The notes: generated by a model from the letters alone, not told the origin. A stretch of DNA of 64,000 nucleotides from Flavobacteriaceae bacterium LSUCC0859 (GCA_022239325.1 JAKOGP010000001.1:394870-458869); one strand, 5' to 3'; counted from the stretch's first letter, positions 52,098-62,227 are shown. Made by a program: numbers and translations.

Positions 52098-53291
52098 ATG
52101 AGTACAGCACATTTATCTGATAGAGTTAATGGCATGGCAACCTCTGCTACATTGGCAATGGCGGCTAAAGCAAGAGAATTGAAAAATGCAGGGAAAGACA
52201 TTATAGGTTTGAGTTTAGGAGAACCAGACTTTAATATCCCCGACTTCATTAAAGAAGCTGCTAAACAAGCCATAGATGACAATTACTCTAGCTATTCTCC
52301 TGTAGATGGCTATGCAGATCTCAAGGAAGCCATTGTAGGGAAATTCTCTAGAGACAATGGGTTACACTATGAACCTAATCAAATTGTAGTCTCTACAGGG
52401 GCTAAGCAATCCTTAGCTAATGTAGCTATGGTGATGCTCAATAAAGGAGATGAAGTTATTTTACCTGCACCTTACTGGGTTAGTTATAGTGACATTGTTA
52501 AATTAGCAGAGGGGGTTCCAGTAGAAGTGCCTACCAGCATAGACGCAGACTTTAAAATGACGGCTGCTCAGTTAGAAGCAGCTATAACTCCTAAAACTAA
52601 AATGATCTGGTTTAGTTCTCCTTGTAACCCAAGTGGATCTGTTTACAGTGCAGAAGAACTAGAGTCTTTGGCCGTCGTGCTTAGAAAACACCCTAATATA
52701 TATGTGGTTTCTGACGAAATATACGAGCATATTAATTTCGCTGGTACTCATGTGAGTATAGCAAATATACCAGGTATGTATGAGCGTACCATTACAGTAA
52801 ATGGAGTCTCCAAGGCATTTGCCATGACCGGATGGAGGATTGGATACATAGGTGCCCCAGAGTGGATTGCTAAAGCCTGTACTAAATTCCAAGGACAAAA
52901 TACCTCTGGCGCAAACGCTATTGCACAAAGAGCCACAATTACAGCTTTAAAGGCTCCGGTGGACAAAATATCACATATGATTGAGGCCTTTCATAAGAGA
53001 AGGGATTTGGTGTTAGGACTTCTAGGAGAGATTCCAGGTTTTAAACTCAACATTCCTGAAGGCGCTTTTTATGTGTTTCCAGATGTGAGTGCTTTCTTTG
53101 GGAAAACAATAAAAGGCAGTACAATTAACAATGCTTCTGACTTTGCTATTTTCCTTTTAGAAGAAGCTTTGGTAGCTACCGTAACTGGAGAAGCCTTTGG
53201 AAACCCTGATTGTATTAGAATATCTTATGCGGCCTCTGAGGCTTCTCTAATAGAAGCGATGGCCAGAATTAAAGCAGCTGTTTCAGAATAG
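52098..53291 (+). CDS. pyridoxal-phosphate aminotransferase (aspartate aminotransferase type)
   Basis: A 397-residue class I aminotransferase of the thermophile-like (subgroup Ib) AspC type. Seen are SLGEPDFNIPDFIKEA, VSTGAKQSLANV, SPCNPSGSVYS, the Schiff-base lysine in GVSKAFAMTGWRIGY and the carboxylate-binding Arg in CIRISYA. It most likely uses aspartate or another dicarboxylic amino acid. It is only distantly like the aminotransferase at 6263. It is likely co-transcribed with the desaturase gene, with no evident functional link. Confidence 0.93.
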   Translation: MSTAHLSDRVNGMATSATLAMAAKARELKNAGKDIIGLSLGEPDFNIPDFIKEAAKQAIDDNYSSYSPVDGYADLKEAIVGKFSRDNGLHYEPNQIVVSTGAKQSLANVAMVMLNKGDEVILPAPYWVSYSDIVKLAEGVPVEVPTSIDADFKMTAAQLEAAITPKTKMIWFSSPCNPSGSVYSAEELESLAVVLRKHPNIYVVSDEIYEHINFAGTHVSIANIPGMYERTITVNGVSKAFAMTGWRIGYIGAPEWIAKACTKFQGQNTSGANAIAQRATITALKAPVDKISHMIEAFHKRRDLVLGLLGEIPGFKLNIPEGAFYVFPDVSAFFGKTIKGSTINNASDFAIFLLEEALVATVTGEAFGNPDCIRISYAASEASLIEAMARIKAAVSE

Positions 53292-53315
53292 TAAAAAAGC
53301 TTTGGCATCGGCCAT

Positions 53316-53346
53316 AAAAAAAGCCAGCAGCATGCTGGCTTTTTTT
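53316..53346. terminator. bidirectional terminator between the aminotransferase and trkH
   Basis: The stem AGCCAGCA / TGCTGGCT (53322-53329 and 53333-53340) with loop GCA is flanked by seven A and seven T residues. It serves both convergent genes. Confidence 0.92.
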
Positions 53347-53351
53347 ATAGG

Positions 53352-54842
53352 CTATATTTTTTTCCAAAAGTAAGGGGTAAATAATATGAGTACGGTAAAG
53401 AGCTCTAACCTACCTAAAATCATCAGAAAACCACACCACCATTTACCTACTGCAGGAAGCTCGTTAAAATTAGATAATGGATTTAAGCTCCCTAGACCTG
53501 GGCCTACATTCCCAAGAGATGTGGCTGCTCCCCCAATGGCAGACATGAAGTCTAATCCCAATAAGCCAAGTACTAGAGCTCCAATAATGAAGAGCAGCAT
53601 ATAGAGTACGAAAAATCCAATAATGTTATACACTATGTGTTCTGGTACCGTTTTGTTGTTGTAGCGAACTGGAATGATGGCATTGGTGTGCAAGGTCCTT
53701 TTAAATTCTAACAAACCGTTTTTTATAATGAGTAAATGTCTCATGACCTTTATACCGCCAGCTGTAGAACCTGCAGAGCCTCCGAGAAACATGAGTCCAA
53801 AGAAAAAGATGGTTAAAAAGGGGGTCCAAGATGTAAAATCTGCCGTCACAAAGCCCGTGGTTGTCACCACAGCTAATACCTGAAACAAGGCGTGCCTAAA
53901 AGCACTTTCTCCAGCCCCAGCCACCATGGGGAAGCGATCAGAAATTTCTGGGCTCGCTTGAAAAAACACAATAGCGGTTGCGATGAGACTAAAAGCAACT
54001 ATGAAACCCACATAAAACTTAAACTCTTCGTCTTTTAGCACCCGTTGCACCTTACCCTTAAAGGCAAAATAACTCAATACAAAATTGGAGCCTGCCAGGA
54101 ACATGAATAAGATTACAATATACTGAATGAGGGGTTGGTCGTTCCAAAAGGCTAAACTGGCATTTTTAGTAGAAAATCCACCAGTGGATAGGGTGGCCAT
54201 GGCGTGGTTTAAGGCGTCAAAGAAATTCATCCCGGCTAACTTAAGCAATAAGGTTTGGGCCGCTGTATAGCCTACGTAAATATACCATAAACGCTTTGCG
54301 GTGTCTGTAATTCTAGGGTGTAATTTGTCTGCAGAGGGGCCGGGAGCTTCTGCAGCAAACAACTGCATGCCTCCAATACCCAATAAGGGTAGTATGGCAA
54401 TGGCCAATACAATAATTCCCATCCCTCCTATCCAATGCGTAAGACTCCTCCAAAATAAAATACCCTTGGGTAAGACTTCTATATTGTCTAAAATAGAGGC
54501 TCCAGTTGTGGTGTAACCAGAAATAGTTTCAAAAAAAGCATTGGTAAAGCCAGGTATGGCCCCTGTAAACAAATAGGGGAGTACGCCAGAAAGGGACATC
54601 ACCAACCAACCAAAAGTAACAATCATATATCCTTCCTTGGGTTTGACCTCTTTTTTGTGGTCTCTGGTAAAAAACATGGACACCAAGCCTACCATCATAC
54701 TGACAATGGACGCCAATAAAATCTGGGTGGTTACCCCGTCTTCATATATTTTACTCACCAAGGCGGCCACCATCATAAAGCCTCCATTACAAAGTAACAG
54801 CAGTCCCATGAGGTGTAGTATTATTTTTCCATTTAGACGCAT
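53352..54842 (-). CDS. trkH: TrkH-family potassium uptake channel
   Basis: The membrane channel of the Trk/Ktr K+ uptake system. The 496 residues have four pore repeats with selectivity-filter glycines in TTTGAS, TLSTGGFST, VTTTGFVTADF and SLGNVGPG. It begins directly next to the stop of trkA (one base apart), the two forming an operon with the regulatory subunit upstream. Length and repeats are normal. Confidence 0.94.
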   Translation of the reverse strand: MRLNGKIILHLMGLLLLCNGGFMMVAALVSKIYEDGVTTQILLASIVSMMVGLVSMFFTRDHKKEVKPKEGYMIVTFGWLVMSLSGVLPYLFTGAIPGFTNAFFETISGYTTTGASILDNIEVLPKGILFWRSLTHWIGGMGIIVLAIAILPLLGIGGMQLFAAEAPGPSADKLHPRITDTAKRLWYIYVGYTAAQTLLLKLAGMNFFDALNHAMATLSTGGFSTKNASLAFWNDQPLIQYIVILFMFLAGSNFVLSYFAFKGKVQRVLKDEEFKFYVGFIVAFSLIATAIVFFQASPEISDRFPMVAGAGESAFRHALFQVLAVVTTTGFVTADFTSWTPFLTIFFFGLMFLGGSAGSTAGGIKVMRHLLIIKNGLLEFKRTLHTNAIIPVRYNNKTVPEHIVYNIIGFFVLYMLLFIIGALVLGLLGLDFMSAIGGAATSLGNVGPGLGSLNPLSNFNELPAVGKWWCGFLMILGRLELFTVLILFTPYFWKKI

Positions 54843-56192
54843 TTACAAAAAGAGCTTTTCTATCTTGGGAATGGCAGAGGGCAGGCAGCAAACCACCACC
54901 CTATCTCCTTGAGAAATCTTGAAATCACCCAAAACTATCCTGCCTTCTCCGTCGCGTATTACGCCCCCTATGGTGGCCAATCTAGGAAAATCTATGTCCT
55001 TAATATACTTGCCGTTCACCGCAGATTTAGGCTTTACTATAAATTCTAATATCTCTGCATTGAGGTTGTTAAGCCTAGTCATGGCAACCACTTCTCCTTT
55101 TCTAATATAACGGAAGATATTATTAGCTGCCAGTAGTTTTTTATTGATAAGCGTGTCTATACCAATGGAGTGTGACAACTGAAAATAATCCATATTTTCT
55201 ACCAGGGCAATGGTTTTTTTAATCTCTTTGGACTTGGCTACCAAACAAGACATAATGTTGGTTTCAGAGTTTCCTGTCACGGCAATAAATGCGTCCATGG
55301 CAGAGAGACTTTCCTCTTCCAAAAGAGCTACATTTCTTCCGTCTCCATTGATAACCAGTGCATTGGGCAACTGCTCAGAGAGCTCTGTGGCCTTTTGCTT
55401 GTCTTTCTCTATAAGCTTTACATTAAATTTCCTACTACACAGATCTCTAGCTGTTTTCTGACCTACTTTAGACCCCCCTAAAATCATGACATTTTTAATG
55501 TCTTTTTTTACGGTTCCGGTCATTTTATACAATTCTTCTACCCCCTCTTTAGAAGTGATAAAGTACACCTGATCTTCTGCCTGAAAAACGGTGTCTCCTC
55601 TGGGGATGATGGTAAACTGAGTCCCCGCCCTTTTAATCGCAATAGGCATAAAGTGAACCTCAGGGAATGTAGCTGCAGCATCCTTGACATTTTTACCCAC
55701 AAATAAGGCTCCATTTGGCAGGCATATACCTACCATAGTGAGTGTGCCCCCCTCAAATTCATAGGTGTCGTTAAAGGCAGATTGATTAATGAGAGACTGA
55801 ATTTCAGATGCAGCTAATTCTTCTGGAGAAATGAGCTCGTCTATACCTAGGTCTTTAAACCTAATGGTTTCTTTGTTTTCTATAAACTCTGTATTAGATA
55901 TTCTAGCAATGGTTCTTTTGGAACCCAATTGCTTGGCCAGCATGCAGAGTGTCATATTGGTAGTCTCTGAGGAAGTGACCGCAATAAGTAAGTCAGAGTC
56001 CGAGACCCTAGCGTCTTCTAATACACTAATAGAGGTGGCGTCTCCTTTTAGGGCTCGAATGTCTAAGTGGTTGTCTGCATAAGAAAGGCTTTCTTTATCT
56101 GAGTCTATTAGGGTAATGTCTTGAGACTCATATGACAAAAGTTTTGCCAGGTGAAAACCCACTTCTCCTGCGCCTGCAATAATAATCTTCAT
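54843..56192 (-). CDS. trkA: Trk potassium uptake regulatory subunit TrkA
   Basis: A cytosolic NAD(H)-binding regulator that gates TrkH. The 449 residues have two RCK/TrkA-N domains with Rossmann loops GAGEVGFHLAKLL (7-19) and GGSKVGQKTARDL (about 235-247), each followed by a TrkA-C domain (IVGIC-like and LEFIVKPKSAVNGK). A possible -7 box lies upstream on the minus strand (TAATTTTG, 56230-56237) within the region shared with divergent ubiE. Confidence 0.95.
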   Translation of the reverse strand: MKIIIAGAGEVGFHLAKLLSYESQDITLIDSDKESLSYADNHLDIRALKGDATSISVLEDARVSDSDLLIAVTSSETTNMTLCMLAKQLGSKRTIARISNTEFIENKETIRFKDLGIDELISPEELAASEIQSLINQSAFNDTYEFEGGTLTMVGICLPNGALFVGKNVKDAAATFPEVHFMPIAIKRAGTQFTIIPRGDTVFQAEDQVYFITSKEGVEELYKMTGTVKKDIKNVMILGGSKVGQKTARDLCSRKFNVKLIEKDKQKATELSEQLPNALVINGDGRNVALLEEESLSAMDAFIAVTGNSETNIMSCLVAKSKEIKKTIALVENMDYFQLSHSIGIDTLINKKLLAANNIFRYIRKGEVVAMTRLNNLNAEILEFIVKPKSAVNGKYIKDIDFPRLATIGGVIRDGEGRIVLGDFKISQGDRVVVCCLPSAIPKIEKLFL

Positions 56193-56229
56193 GTATGATC
56201 TAAGAAGTTAAGCATCTGCTTTATAAGTG

Positions 56230-56297
56230 CAAAATTACGCAAATATATCATACCAATAAATTTGTGGAGCTATAAAGCATACGAAAGCCTATATTTG
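56230..56297. promoter_or_regulatory. divergent promoter region of trkA and ubiE
   Basis: On the minus strand, TAATTTTG (56230-56237) and TATATTTG (56240-56247) are candidate -7 boxes for trkA; the nearest TTG for the first is 16 bases away (56254-56256). On the plus strand TATATTTG (56290-56297) lies 13 bases before the ubiE ATG, with TTG 25 bases further up (56262-56264). Spacings are just outside the usual range. Confidence 0.45.
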
Positions 56298-56310
56298 CAT
56301 AAAAAAATGC

Positions 56311-57039
56311 ATGTCTACGCCAATAACCCCTTACAAAGATAGTTCAGAAGGAAAGAAAACTCAGGTACGTCAAATGTTTAATGGCATTGCCAAAAACTAT
56401 GACGCCCTGAACAGGGTAATCTCTTTTGGCATAGACATCTCCTGGCGTAAAAAAGTGGTCGCTATGGTGGCTGCTAGCACACCAAATAAGGTACTCGATA
56501 TTGCTACAGGTACTGGAGATCTTGCCATTCATTTGGCAGAGACCAATGCTAGGGAAATCATTGGCTTGGATTTATCTCCAGGTATGTTGGCTGTGGGACA
56601 AGAAAAAGTAACTCAAAAAGATTTAGATCATAAAATTAAAATGATCCTTGGAGATAGCGAAGCTCTTGACTTTGAAGACAACAGTATAGACGCCGTGACC
56701 GTTGCTTTTGGCGTTAGGAACTTTGAAAATTTAACATTGGGCCTTAGTGAAATTCTAAGGGTGTTAAAACCTGGTGGAAGCTTGGTTATTTTAGAGACAT
56801 CCGTTCCTACAAAATTCCCATTTAAACAAGGCTATACCATCTATTCTAGTTATATTTTACCCCTCATAGGACGAATATTTTCTAAGGATAAAAGTGCCTA
56901 TGCCTACTTGTCCGACTCTGCTGCTGCATTTCCTTTTGGCATTGCCTTTAACAATATTTTGAAGAAAACAGGGTTCTCTTCAGTAGATCATTATCCGCAA
57001 ACTTTTGGTGTGGCTACCATCTACCTGGCCAAAAAGTAG
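56311..57039 (+). CDS. ubiE: demethylmenaquinone methyltransferase
   Basis: The enzyme makes menaquinone by C-methylation with SAM, the last step of menaquinone synthesis. The 242 residues contain the UbiE/MenG signatures [21 protein letters not shown] and [16 protein letters not shown]. The segments [30 protein letters not shown] and [14 protein letters not shown] are also family marks. Menaquinone is the electron acceptor of Nqr in these bacteria. porT follows after 15 bases. Confidence 0.96.
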   Translation: MSTPITPYKDSSEGKKTQVRQMFNGIAKNYDALNRVISFGIDISWRKKVVAMVAASTPNKVLDIATGTGDLAIHLAETNAREIIGLDLSPGMLAVGQEKVTQKDLDHKIKMILGDSEALDFEDNSIDAVTVAFGVRNFENLTLGLSEILRVLKPGGSLVILETSVPTKFPFKQGYTIYSSYILPLIGRIFSKDKSAYAYLSDSAAAFPFGIAFNNILKKTGFSSVDHYPQTFGVATIYLAKK

Positions 57040-57054
57040 CGGCAAAATTTCCTT

Positions 57055-57762
57055 ATGAAATACAGACTGTTTTTTTTATGCTTGATCACTGCCTCTAATA
57101 TGAGCTGGTCTCAGTTTAACGAAGACGCTGTGATTAACATCCCTAACGACGACAAACTTCCATTGAATTGGGGGTATTTTGTTGGGTTTAATCAGTTGGA
57201 TTATCAAACCTCCTATTTGAGATCTGGATTGGAAGAAACCCAGATATTAGTAGAAAAACAAAGTGGATTTCATGTGGGCCTTATTGGAGAAATGAGACTC
57301 AATAATTTTTTAGATTTAAGGCTAGAACCAGGCTTTAGAAGCGGAAAAAGAAATTTAATTTTCAGACATCCGAGTTTAGTTACTGAATCGGATAGCCTCA
57401 GAGCCATAAAATCTACATTTATAGACTTGCCTTTGCTGTTGAAATTCTCTTCTAATAGAATTGCCAACTGGCGTCCGTTCCTAATAGGAGGTCCCTATGT
57501 GTCTATGAACCTCAGCAGCAACGAAGACAGTATTGAGGACAATTACAGCGGCACCTTTAAAACTACCACTTGGAACTACGGATATCAGATAGGTGTGGGT
57601 ATAGATTTTTATCTGCCGTATTTTAAATTTACTCCTTCCCTGAGAGGGGTATTCGCTTTAAATGACAACGCCATAAGAGACGCCAACCCCAATAGTCCCT
57701 GGACGGCTAATATAGACAAAATGCAATCTAGGGCGCTGCTGCTGGTCTTCACCTTCGAATAA
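57055..57762 (+). CDS. porT: type IX secretion system outer membrane protein PorT
   Basis: A 235-residue outer membrane beta-barrel. The signal peptide is about 1-19 (ends MSWSQ), then KLPLNWGYFVGFNQLDYQTSY and alternating strands to the terminal aromatic LLLVFTFE. PorT is needed for T9SS secretion. The assignment rests on the family pattern and the conserved place directly behind ubiE in flavobacteria. With the plug protein at 47132 and the type B substrate at 31894 it supports a working T9SS. Confidence 0.86.
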   Translation: MKYRLFFLCLITASNMSWSQFNEDAVINIPNDDKLPLNWGYFVGFNQLDYQTSYLRSGLEETQILVEKQSGFHVGLIGEMRLNNFLDLRLEPGFRSGKRNLIFRHPSLVTESDSLRAIKSTFIDLPLLLKFSSNRIANWRPFLIGGPYVSMNLSSNEDSIEDNYSGTFKTTTWNYGYQIGVGIDFYLPYFKFTPSLRGVFALNDNAIRDANPNSPWTANIDKMQSRALLLVFTFE

Positions 57763-57774
57763 TTTTTTGGAGTA

Positions 57775-57810
57775 GACTTTGAAAGCCCATCTGAGTGTAT
57801 GGGGGAAGTC
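57775..57810. other. imperfect hairpin between porT and the trmH-type gene
   Basis: GACTT (57775-57779) pairs with AAGTC (57806-57810), and inside it CCCAT (57786-57790) pairs with ATGGG (57799-57803), with an asymmetric internal loop. There is no T tract. The position between convergent genes suggests a weak terminator or mRNA 3' end. Confidence 0.4.
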
Positions 57811-57860
57811 CTTGTCTGTTTAAAATATAACCCAATTAGTATGGTATAGGTTCTCATTTT

Positions 57861-58595
57861 TTACAAGATAGACCGCCTAATTTCATACATGGCTATCCCA
57901 GCTGCATTGGCCACATTGAGACTTTCAGTGGTAGCAGTATAATGAGCTGGAATACTAATTTTTCGAGAAACCAATGCTGCAATTTCCTTAGAAATACCCT
58001 GACCTTCATTTCCCATGACCACTATGCCAGGCCTAGTGAATTTCGCATTTGAAATGGGTTGGCCTTCCATAAAAGTACCAAGCACTTCTACAGGGGCGCT
58101 AGCCAGTGTAGCGGCCAAATCTACATAGTGTAACTGCACCCTGCCTATAGAGCCCATGGTAGCCTGAACTACCTTTGGATTGTAAGCGTCCACAGTACCC
58201 AATGCGCATAAAATATGTCGCACACCAAACCAATCGCATAGCCTTATGATAGTTCCTAAATTTCCCGGATCTTGTACGCCGTCTAAAGCCAGTACCCAAT
58301 CTGAATAATCTACAGGCTGTGGTTTGGGGATCTGGAAAACACCTAAAAATCCACTGGGATTTTTAAGGGCACTCATCTGTGATAGTTCCTTAGCACTCAC
58401 TATCTGAACTCTAAACTCTGCGTAGGCTTCTGCCAACTGATTGGGTGTAGTGGCACATAAAAGATGGGGAATAAGGCCATTAGATAGGGCCTGCTCCACT
58501 CCTTTAACCCCTTCTATTATAAAAAGCTCATGTAGCTGCCTGTTTTTTTTTAAATGCAGGCTTTTTATAAGTTTTATTTGGCTTTTAACAACCAT
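57861..58595 (-). CDS. TrmH/SpoU-family RNA 2'-O-ribose methyltransferase
   Basis: A SPOUT-fold methyltransferase of 244 residues. It has an N-terminal RNA-substrate-binding domain (INLS-like IKSLHLKKNRQLHELFIIEGVKGVEQAL). The trefoil-knot motifs follow: LDGVQDPGNLGTIIRLCDWFG (motif 1), VMGNEGQGIS (motif 2) and ISIPAHYTATTESLNVANAAGIAMYE (motif 3). The target nucleotide in rRNA or tRNA is unknown. It is divergent from tamL; their 5' ends are about 24 bases apart. Confidence 0.93.
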   Translation of the reverse strand: MVVKSQIKLIKSLHLKKNRQLHELFIIEGVKGVEQALSNGLIPHLLCATTPNQLAEAYAEFRVQIVSAKELSQMSALKNPSGFLGVFQIPKPQPVDYSDWVLALDGVQDPGNLGTIIRLCDWFGVRHILCALGTVDAYNPKVVQATMGSIGRVQLHYVDLAATLASAPVEVLGTFMEGQPISNAKFTRPGIVVMGNEGQGISKEIAALVSRKISIPAHYTATTESLNVANAAGIAMYEIRRSIL

Positions 58596-58619
58596 TCAAA
58601 TAATGTATTTTTGGAGCAT

Positions 58620-61082
58620 ATGAAACGGGACATACCCCCTTATAAGTTTTTTGTAAAAGTAAGCTTTATCTTGCTGGGGATCACTATCTCTAGTTGTAAC
58701 GCTTTAAAAAATATTCCTGAGGGCAAAGTATTATTGCGCAAAAACGAGATTGTTGTCCAAGGGGAGATCTTAAAAAAAGAAGGGGTAAACAACCTGATTT
58801 TACAACAACCCAACACCTATGTATTTGGTACTCCATTAAAATTATTGTTGTACAACAGCAACAAAAATTCCAAGAAAGAAAACTGGAAAAAACGCTTGGG
58901 AGAAGCAGCAGTTATTGTAGATCAGGGACTAAGCCAACGTTCTGCCAAAAGACTGGCCTCCTATTTTGAAACCCTGGGACATTTTAACGCTCAAGTTAGC
59001 ACAGAACTTCGCAAACACCCAAGCAAGTCCAAAGGAACCATGGTATATAAGGTAACACCAGGACCTATTTACACCATAGACAGTCTCGCAACGGAGTTTT
59101 TTTCTAAGGATCTTGACAGTTTATACCAGCTACACAAGACCAATAGTTTTCTTAAAATAGGGACGGCATTTACCTATGAAAATTTTGAAAAAGAACGAGA
59201 TAGAATAAGTAGCCTAGCGAGGAACAATGGCATTTATAATTTTCAGGAGAGTGCGGTGAGTTTTTCCATTAAAAGAGACACCGTACAAAATCGCAACAAT
59301 CAAAAACTAAGGGTCCTTCTCACGGTAAAAAACCCACAAGAAAGAAACGAGCAAAAAGCCACCCCTTATGAAATTAAAAAGATATCTAGGGTTAATGTTT
59401 TTGTAGACGCGCCCCTAAATATACCAATGACCAGCATGGACTCCTTAGCATATAGAGACTTCAATCTGTTCTACCAAAAAAAACTTCCCTACAAACCAAA
59501 GGTTTTAACAGACCCTATTTATTTAAACAAGGGAAGTGTGTATTCTGAAGATGACAGACAACAAAGCTTTAGAAAACTCAACAGTTTAAATACCTTTAAA
59601 TATCCCAATATTACAATTGAAGAAGAAGCTAAAAACGAAGGCTTAACTACCAATATTTTTTTAAATTCTAAAGACACTTATGCCGCACAACTCAATTTAG
59701 ATGTAACCCATTCCAACATACAAAGGTTAGGACTCGCTTTTAGTAGCGCTCTTATGGCAAGAAATTTATTTGGTGGTGCAGAAATTTTAAGCTTGTCAGG
59801 AAGGGGTTCTGTAGGAGTTTTAGGAGACGCAGCGCTCTCCTCTGAAAAATATCTTTCTGAGGTAGGTGCAGACCTTAACCTTAGCATTCCCAACCTATGG
59901 TTTCCTTTTATTTCACTGCGAAAATTGGTGTCCAAAAATAGCCTTCCCCAAACCAGGATTAGTATGGGGAGTAGTTTTCAAAAAAATATAGGTCTGGACA
60001 AACAAACCATTAATATAAACTATCAATTTAACTGGATCCCTTCAGATCTCATAAGGCTGAATGCTAGCTTATTAGAAGTTCAATATGTGCGAAATCTAAA
60101 TCCCGAACGGTTTTATGAGGTTTATAGAACCACTTACAACAGACTAAATGGATTGGCAAAAAACTACCTGTCAGATCCAGAGTATAGCCCATTTTTTGAC
60201 GACCTAAACTCTGACAATCCAAATCTTATCATTCCTAGTGGAGTAAATGGATTTAGCAGTCTTTTGCTTCAAAAGGAGCCCAGCACATCTGAGAGCTATA
60301 AAGAAGTTAAAAGAATTGAGGAACGAAGAGACAGGCTTACAGAAAACAACCTGATAGTGAGTAGCCAATTTACCTTTACTAAAAACAACAAAAAAGAGAT
60401 TACAGATCCAGACTTTTATCAATTTAGAATGACACTAGAAAGTGCCGGTAACTTAGTGGGTATGCTAAGTAAAATTTTACCTCTAGAGACTCAAATAGAC
60501 GGTACAAAATTACTGGCAGGAGTTCCTTTTGCTCAATATTTCAAAACTGAGTTTGACTATATTAAACACTGGAGTATTGGCAGAGACCAATCCATGGCTA
60601 TACGTGGTTTTGGTGGTATTGCCATACCCTACGGGAATGCCAATACAGTCCCTTTTGCCAGGTCCTATTTTGCAGGAGGTTCTAATGACAACAGAGCATG
60701 GAATGCATATGCTCTAGGACCAGGCAGCACAGACAATACCAATGACTTTAATGAGGCGAATTTTAAACTTGCCTTCAATATAGAATATCGTTTCCCACTC
60801 ATTGGGTCTTTTAAGGGAGCACTTTTTGCAGACGCAGGTAACATATGGAATGCTTTAGACGGCGTAAATGACCCCAAACGCTCTTTTCAAAATTTCTCCT
60901 CATTAAAACAAATCGCTTTGGGTAGTGGTTTTGGTGTCCGATATGACTTTGACTATTTTGTGTTTAGAATAGATCTCGGATTTAAAACCTACGACCCTTC
61001 TCAAATGATTTCAAAACGCTGGTTTAGAGACTATAATTTTGCGAATTCCGTAATAAATATTGGTATAAATTATCCTTTTTAA
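58620..61082 (+). CDS. tamL: lipidated Omp85/TamA-like outer membrane protein (TamL)
   Basis: An 820-residue outer membrane protein of the BamA/TamA superfamily. ATG 58620 opens a lipoprotein signal with lipobox ISSC (Cys23 region), typical of the Bacteroidota TamL group. Three POTRA-like domains (about 35-330) lead to a 16-strand barrel with the conserved loop segment YFAGGSNDNRAWN in place of the VRGF/Y motif, and a C-terminal strand ending INIGINYPF. It should take part in outer membrane protein or lipid transport. A TATTTTTG box (58606-58613) is seven bases before the ATG. tamB is not in the window. Confidence 0.88.
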   Translation: MKRDIPPYKFFVKVSFILLGITISSCNALKNIPEGKVLLRKNEIVVQGEILKKEGVNNLILQQPNTYVFGTPLKLLLYNSNKNSKKENWKKRLGEAAVIVDQGLSQRSAKRLASYFETLGHFNAQVSTELRKHPSKSKGTMVYKVTPGPIYTIDSLATEFFSKDLDSLYQLHKTNSFLKIGTAFTYENFEKERDRISSLARNNGIYNFQESAVSFSIKRDTVQNRNNQKLRVLLTVKNPQERNEQKATPYEIKKISRVNVFVDAPLNIPMTSMDSLAYRDFNLFYQKKLPYKPKVLTDPIYLNKGSVYSEDDRQQSFRKLNSLNTFKYPNITIEEEAKNEGLTTNIFLNSKDTYAAQLNLDVTHSNIQRLGLAFSSALMARNLFGGAEILSLSGRGSVGVLGDAALSSEKYLSEVGADLNLSIPNLWFPFISLRKLVSKNSLPQTRISMGSSFQKNIGLDKQTININYQFNWIPSDLIRLNASLLEVQYVRNLNPERFYEVYRTTYNRLNGLAKNYLSDPEYSPFFDDLNSDNPNLIIPSGVNGFSSLLLQKEPSTSESYKEVKRIEERRDRLTENNLIVSSQFTFTKNNKKEITDPDFYQFRMTLESAGNLVGMLSKILPLETQIDGTKLLAGVPFAQYFKTEFDYIKHWSIGRDQSMAIRGFGGIAIPYGNANTVPFARSYFAGGSNDNRAWNAYALGPGSTDNTNDFNEANFKLAFNIEYRFPLIGSFKGALFADAGNIWNALDGVNDPKRSFQNFSSLKQIALGSGFGVRYDFDYFVFRIDLGFKTYDPSQMISKRWFRDYNFANSVINIGINYPF

Positions 61083-61135
61083 CCCTAGTTTTTTCCTATT
61101 TTTGTGCCGCTTAACTAATTAGATACACAAATTAC

Positions 61136-62203
61136 ATGTCTCACAACATCAAAGCTGGCGTTGCCACAGGAAATCAAGTTCAAGAAATTTTTAACTATGC
61201 CAAGGAAAAAGGCTTTGCCTTACCCGCTGTAAATGTTACTGGTTCTAGTACCATAAACGCAGTTTTGGAGACCGCCGCTACTTTAAATGCACCCGTAATT
61301 ATTCAATTTTCCAATGGAGGTGCTCAATTTAATGCTGGTAAAGGTCTTTCCAATGAAAACCAACAAGCTGCCATTCAGGGTGCCATTGCGGGAGCCAAAC
61401 ACGTGCACCAATTAGCAGAAGCTTATGGCGCCACTGTTATTCTTCACACAGACCACTGTGCCAAGAAATTACTACCTTGGATAGATGGCTTACTAGAAGC
61501 AAGTGAAGCTCATTTTGCCGCTACAGGAAAATCTCTTTTTAGCTCTCATATGATTGACTTATCTGAAGAGCCTTTAGAAGAGAATATTGCCATCTGCAAG
61601 GAGTATCTTGCTAGAATGAGCAAAATGGATATGACTTTAGAAATTGAGTTAGGGATTACAGGAGGAGAAGAAGACGGAGTAGACAACACAGATGTAGATG
61701 ACTCTAAACTATACACCCAACCTGAAGAAGTGGCTTACGCTTACGAAGAACTTTCAAAAGTAAGTCCAAGATTTACCATTGCAGCTGCTTTTGGAAATGT
61801 TCACGGAGTGTACAAGCCCGGTAACGTAAAACTCACTCCTAAAATCTTATTAAATTCTCAAGAGTTCATCTCAGAGAAATACAACTTAGCACACAACTCC
61901 ATTGATTTTGTTTTCCATGGTGGTTCAGGTTCTACCTTAGAGGAAATTAGAGAATCTATTGGCTACGGAGTGATCAAAATGAATATTGACACGGACCTAC
62001 AATACGCATTTTTAGAGGGTACAAGAGATTATATTCAAAACAAAAAGGACTATTTACAAGCTCAGATTGGCAACCCAGACGGAGCAGACCAACCCAATAA
62101 AAAGTACTACGACCCTAGAGTATGGATCAGAGAAGGTGAAAAAACCTTTGTTGCCAGACTCACAAAGGCATTTGAAGATTTGAATAACGTTCAAACTCTA
62201 TAA
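61136..62203 (+). CDS. fbaA: class II fructose-bisphosphate aldolase
   Basis: A zinc aldolase splitting fructose-1,6-bisphosphate in glycolysis. The 355 residues are typical of the class IIA form. Zinc ligands are in ILHTDHCAKK (His), FGNVHGVYKPGNV (His) and FHGGSGS (His). NMNIDTDLQYAFLEG-like KMNIDTDLQ carries substrate residues. A -7-like TATTTTTG (61097-61104) lies 31 bases upstream without a clear -33 element. A hairpin separates it from accD. Confidence 0.96.
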   Translation: MSHNIKAGVATGNQVQEIFNYAKEKGFALPAVNVTGSSTINAVLETAATLNAPVIIQFSNGGAQFNAGKGLSNENQQAAIQGAIAGAKHVHQLAEAYGATVILHTDHCAKKLLPWIDGLLEASEAHFAATGKSLFSSHMIDLSEEPLEENIAICKEYLARMSKMDMTLEIELGITGGEEDGVDNTDVDDSKLYTQPEEVAYAYEELSKVSPRFTIAAAFGNVHGVYKPGNVKLTPKILLNSQEFISEKYNLAHNSIDFVFHGGSGSTLEEIRESIGYGVIKMNIDTDLQYAFLEGTRDYIQNKKDYLQAQIGNPDGADQPNKKYYDPRVWIREGEKTFVARLTKAFEDLNNVQTL

Positions 62204-62227
62204 TTTTTTTAAAATCTAGCTTTTTGC

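Noticed and set aside
57763-57860. Possible tRNA or small RNA gene between porT and the trmH-type gene
   Set aside because: The stretch has a simple imperfect hairpin but no cloverleaf, T-loop or promoter.
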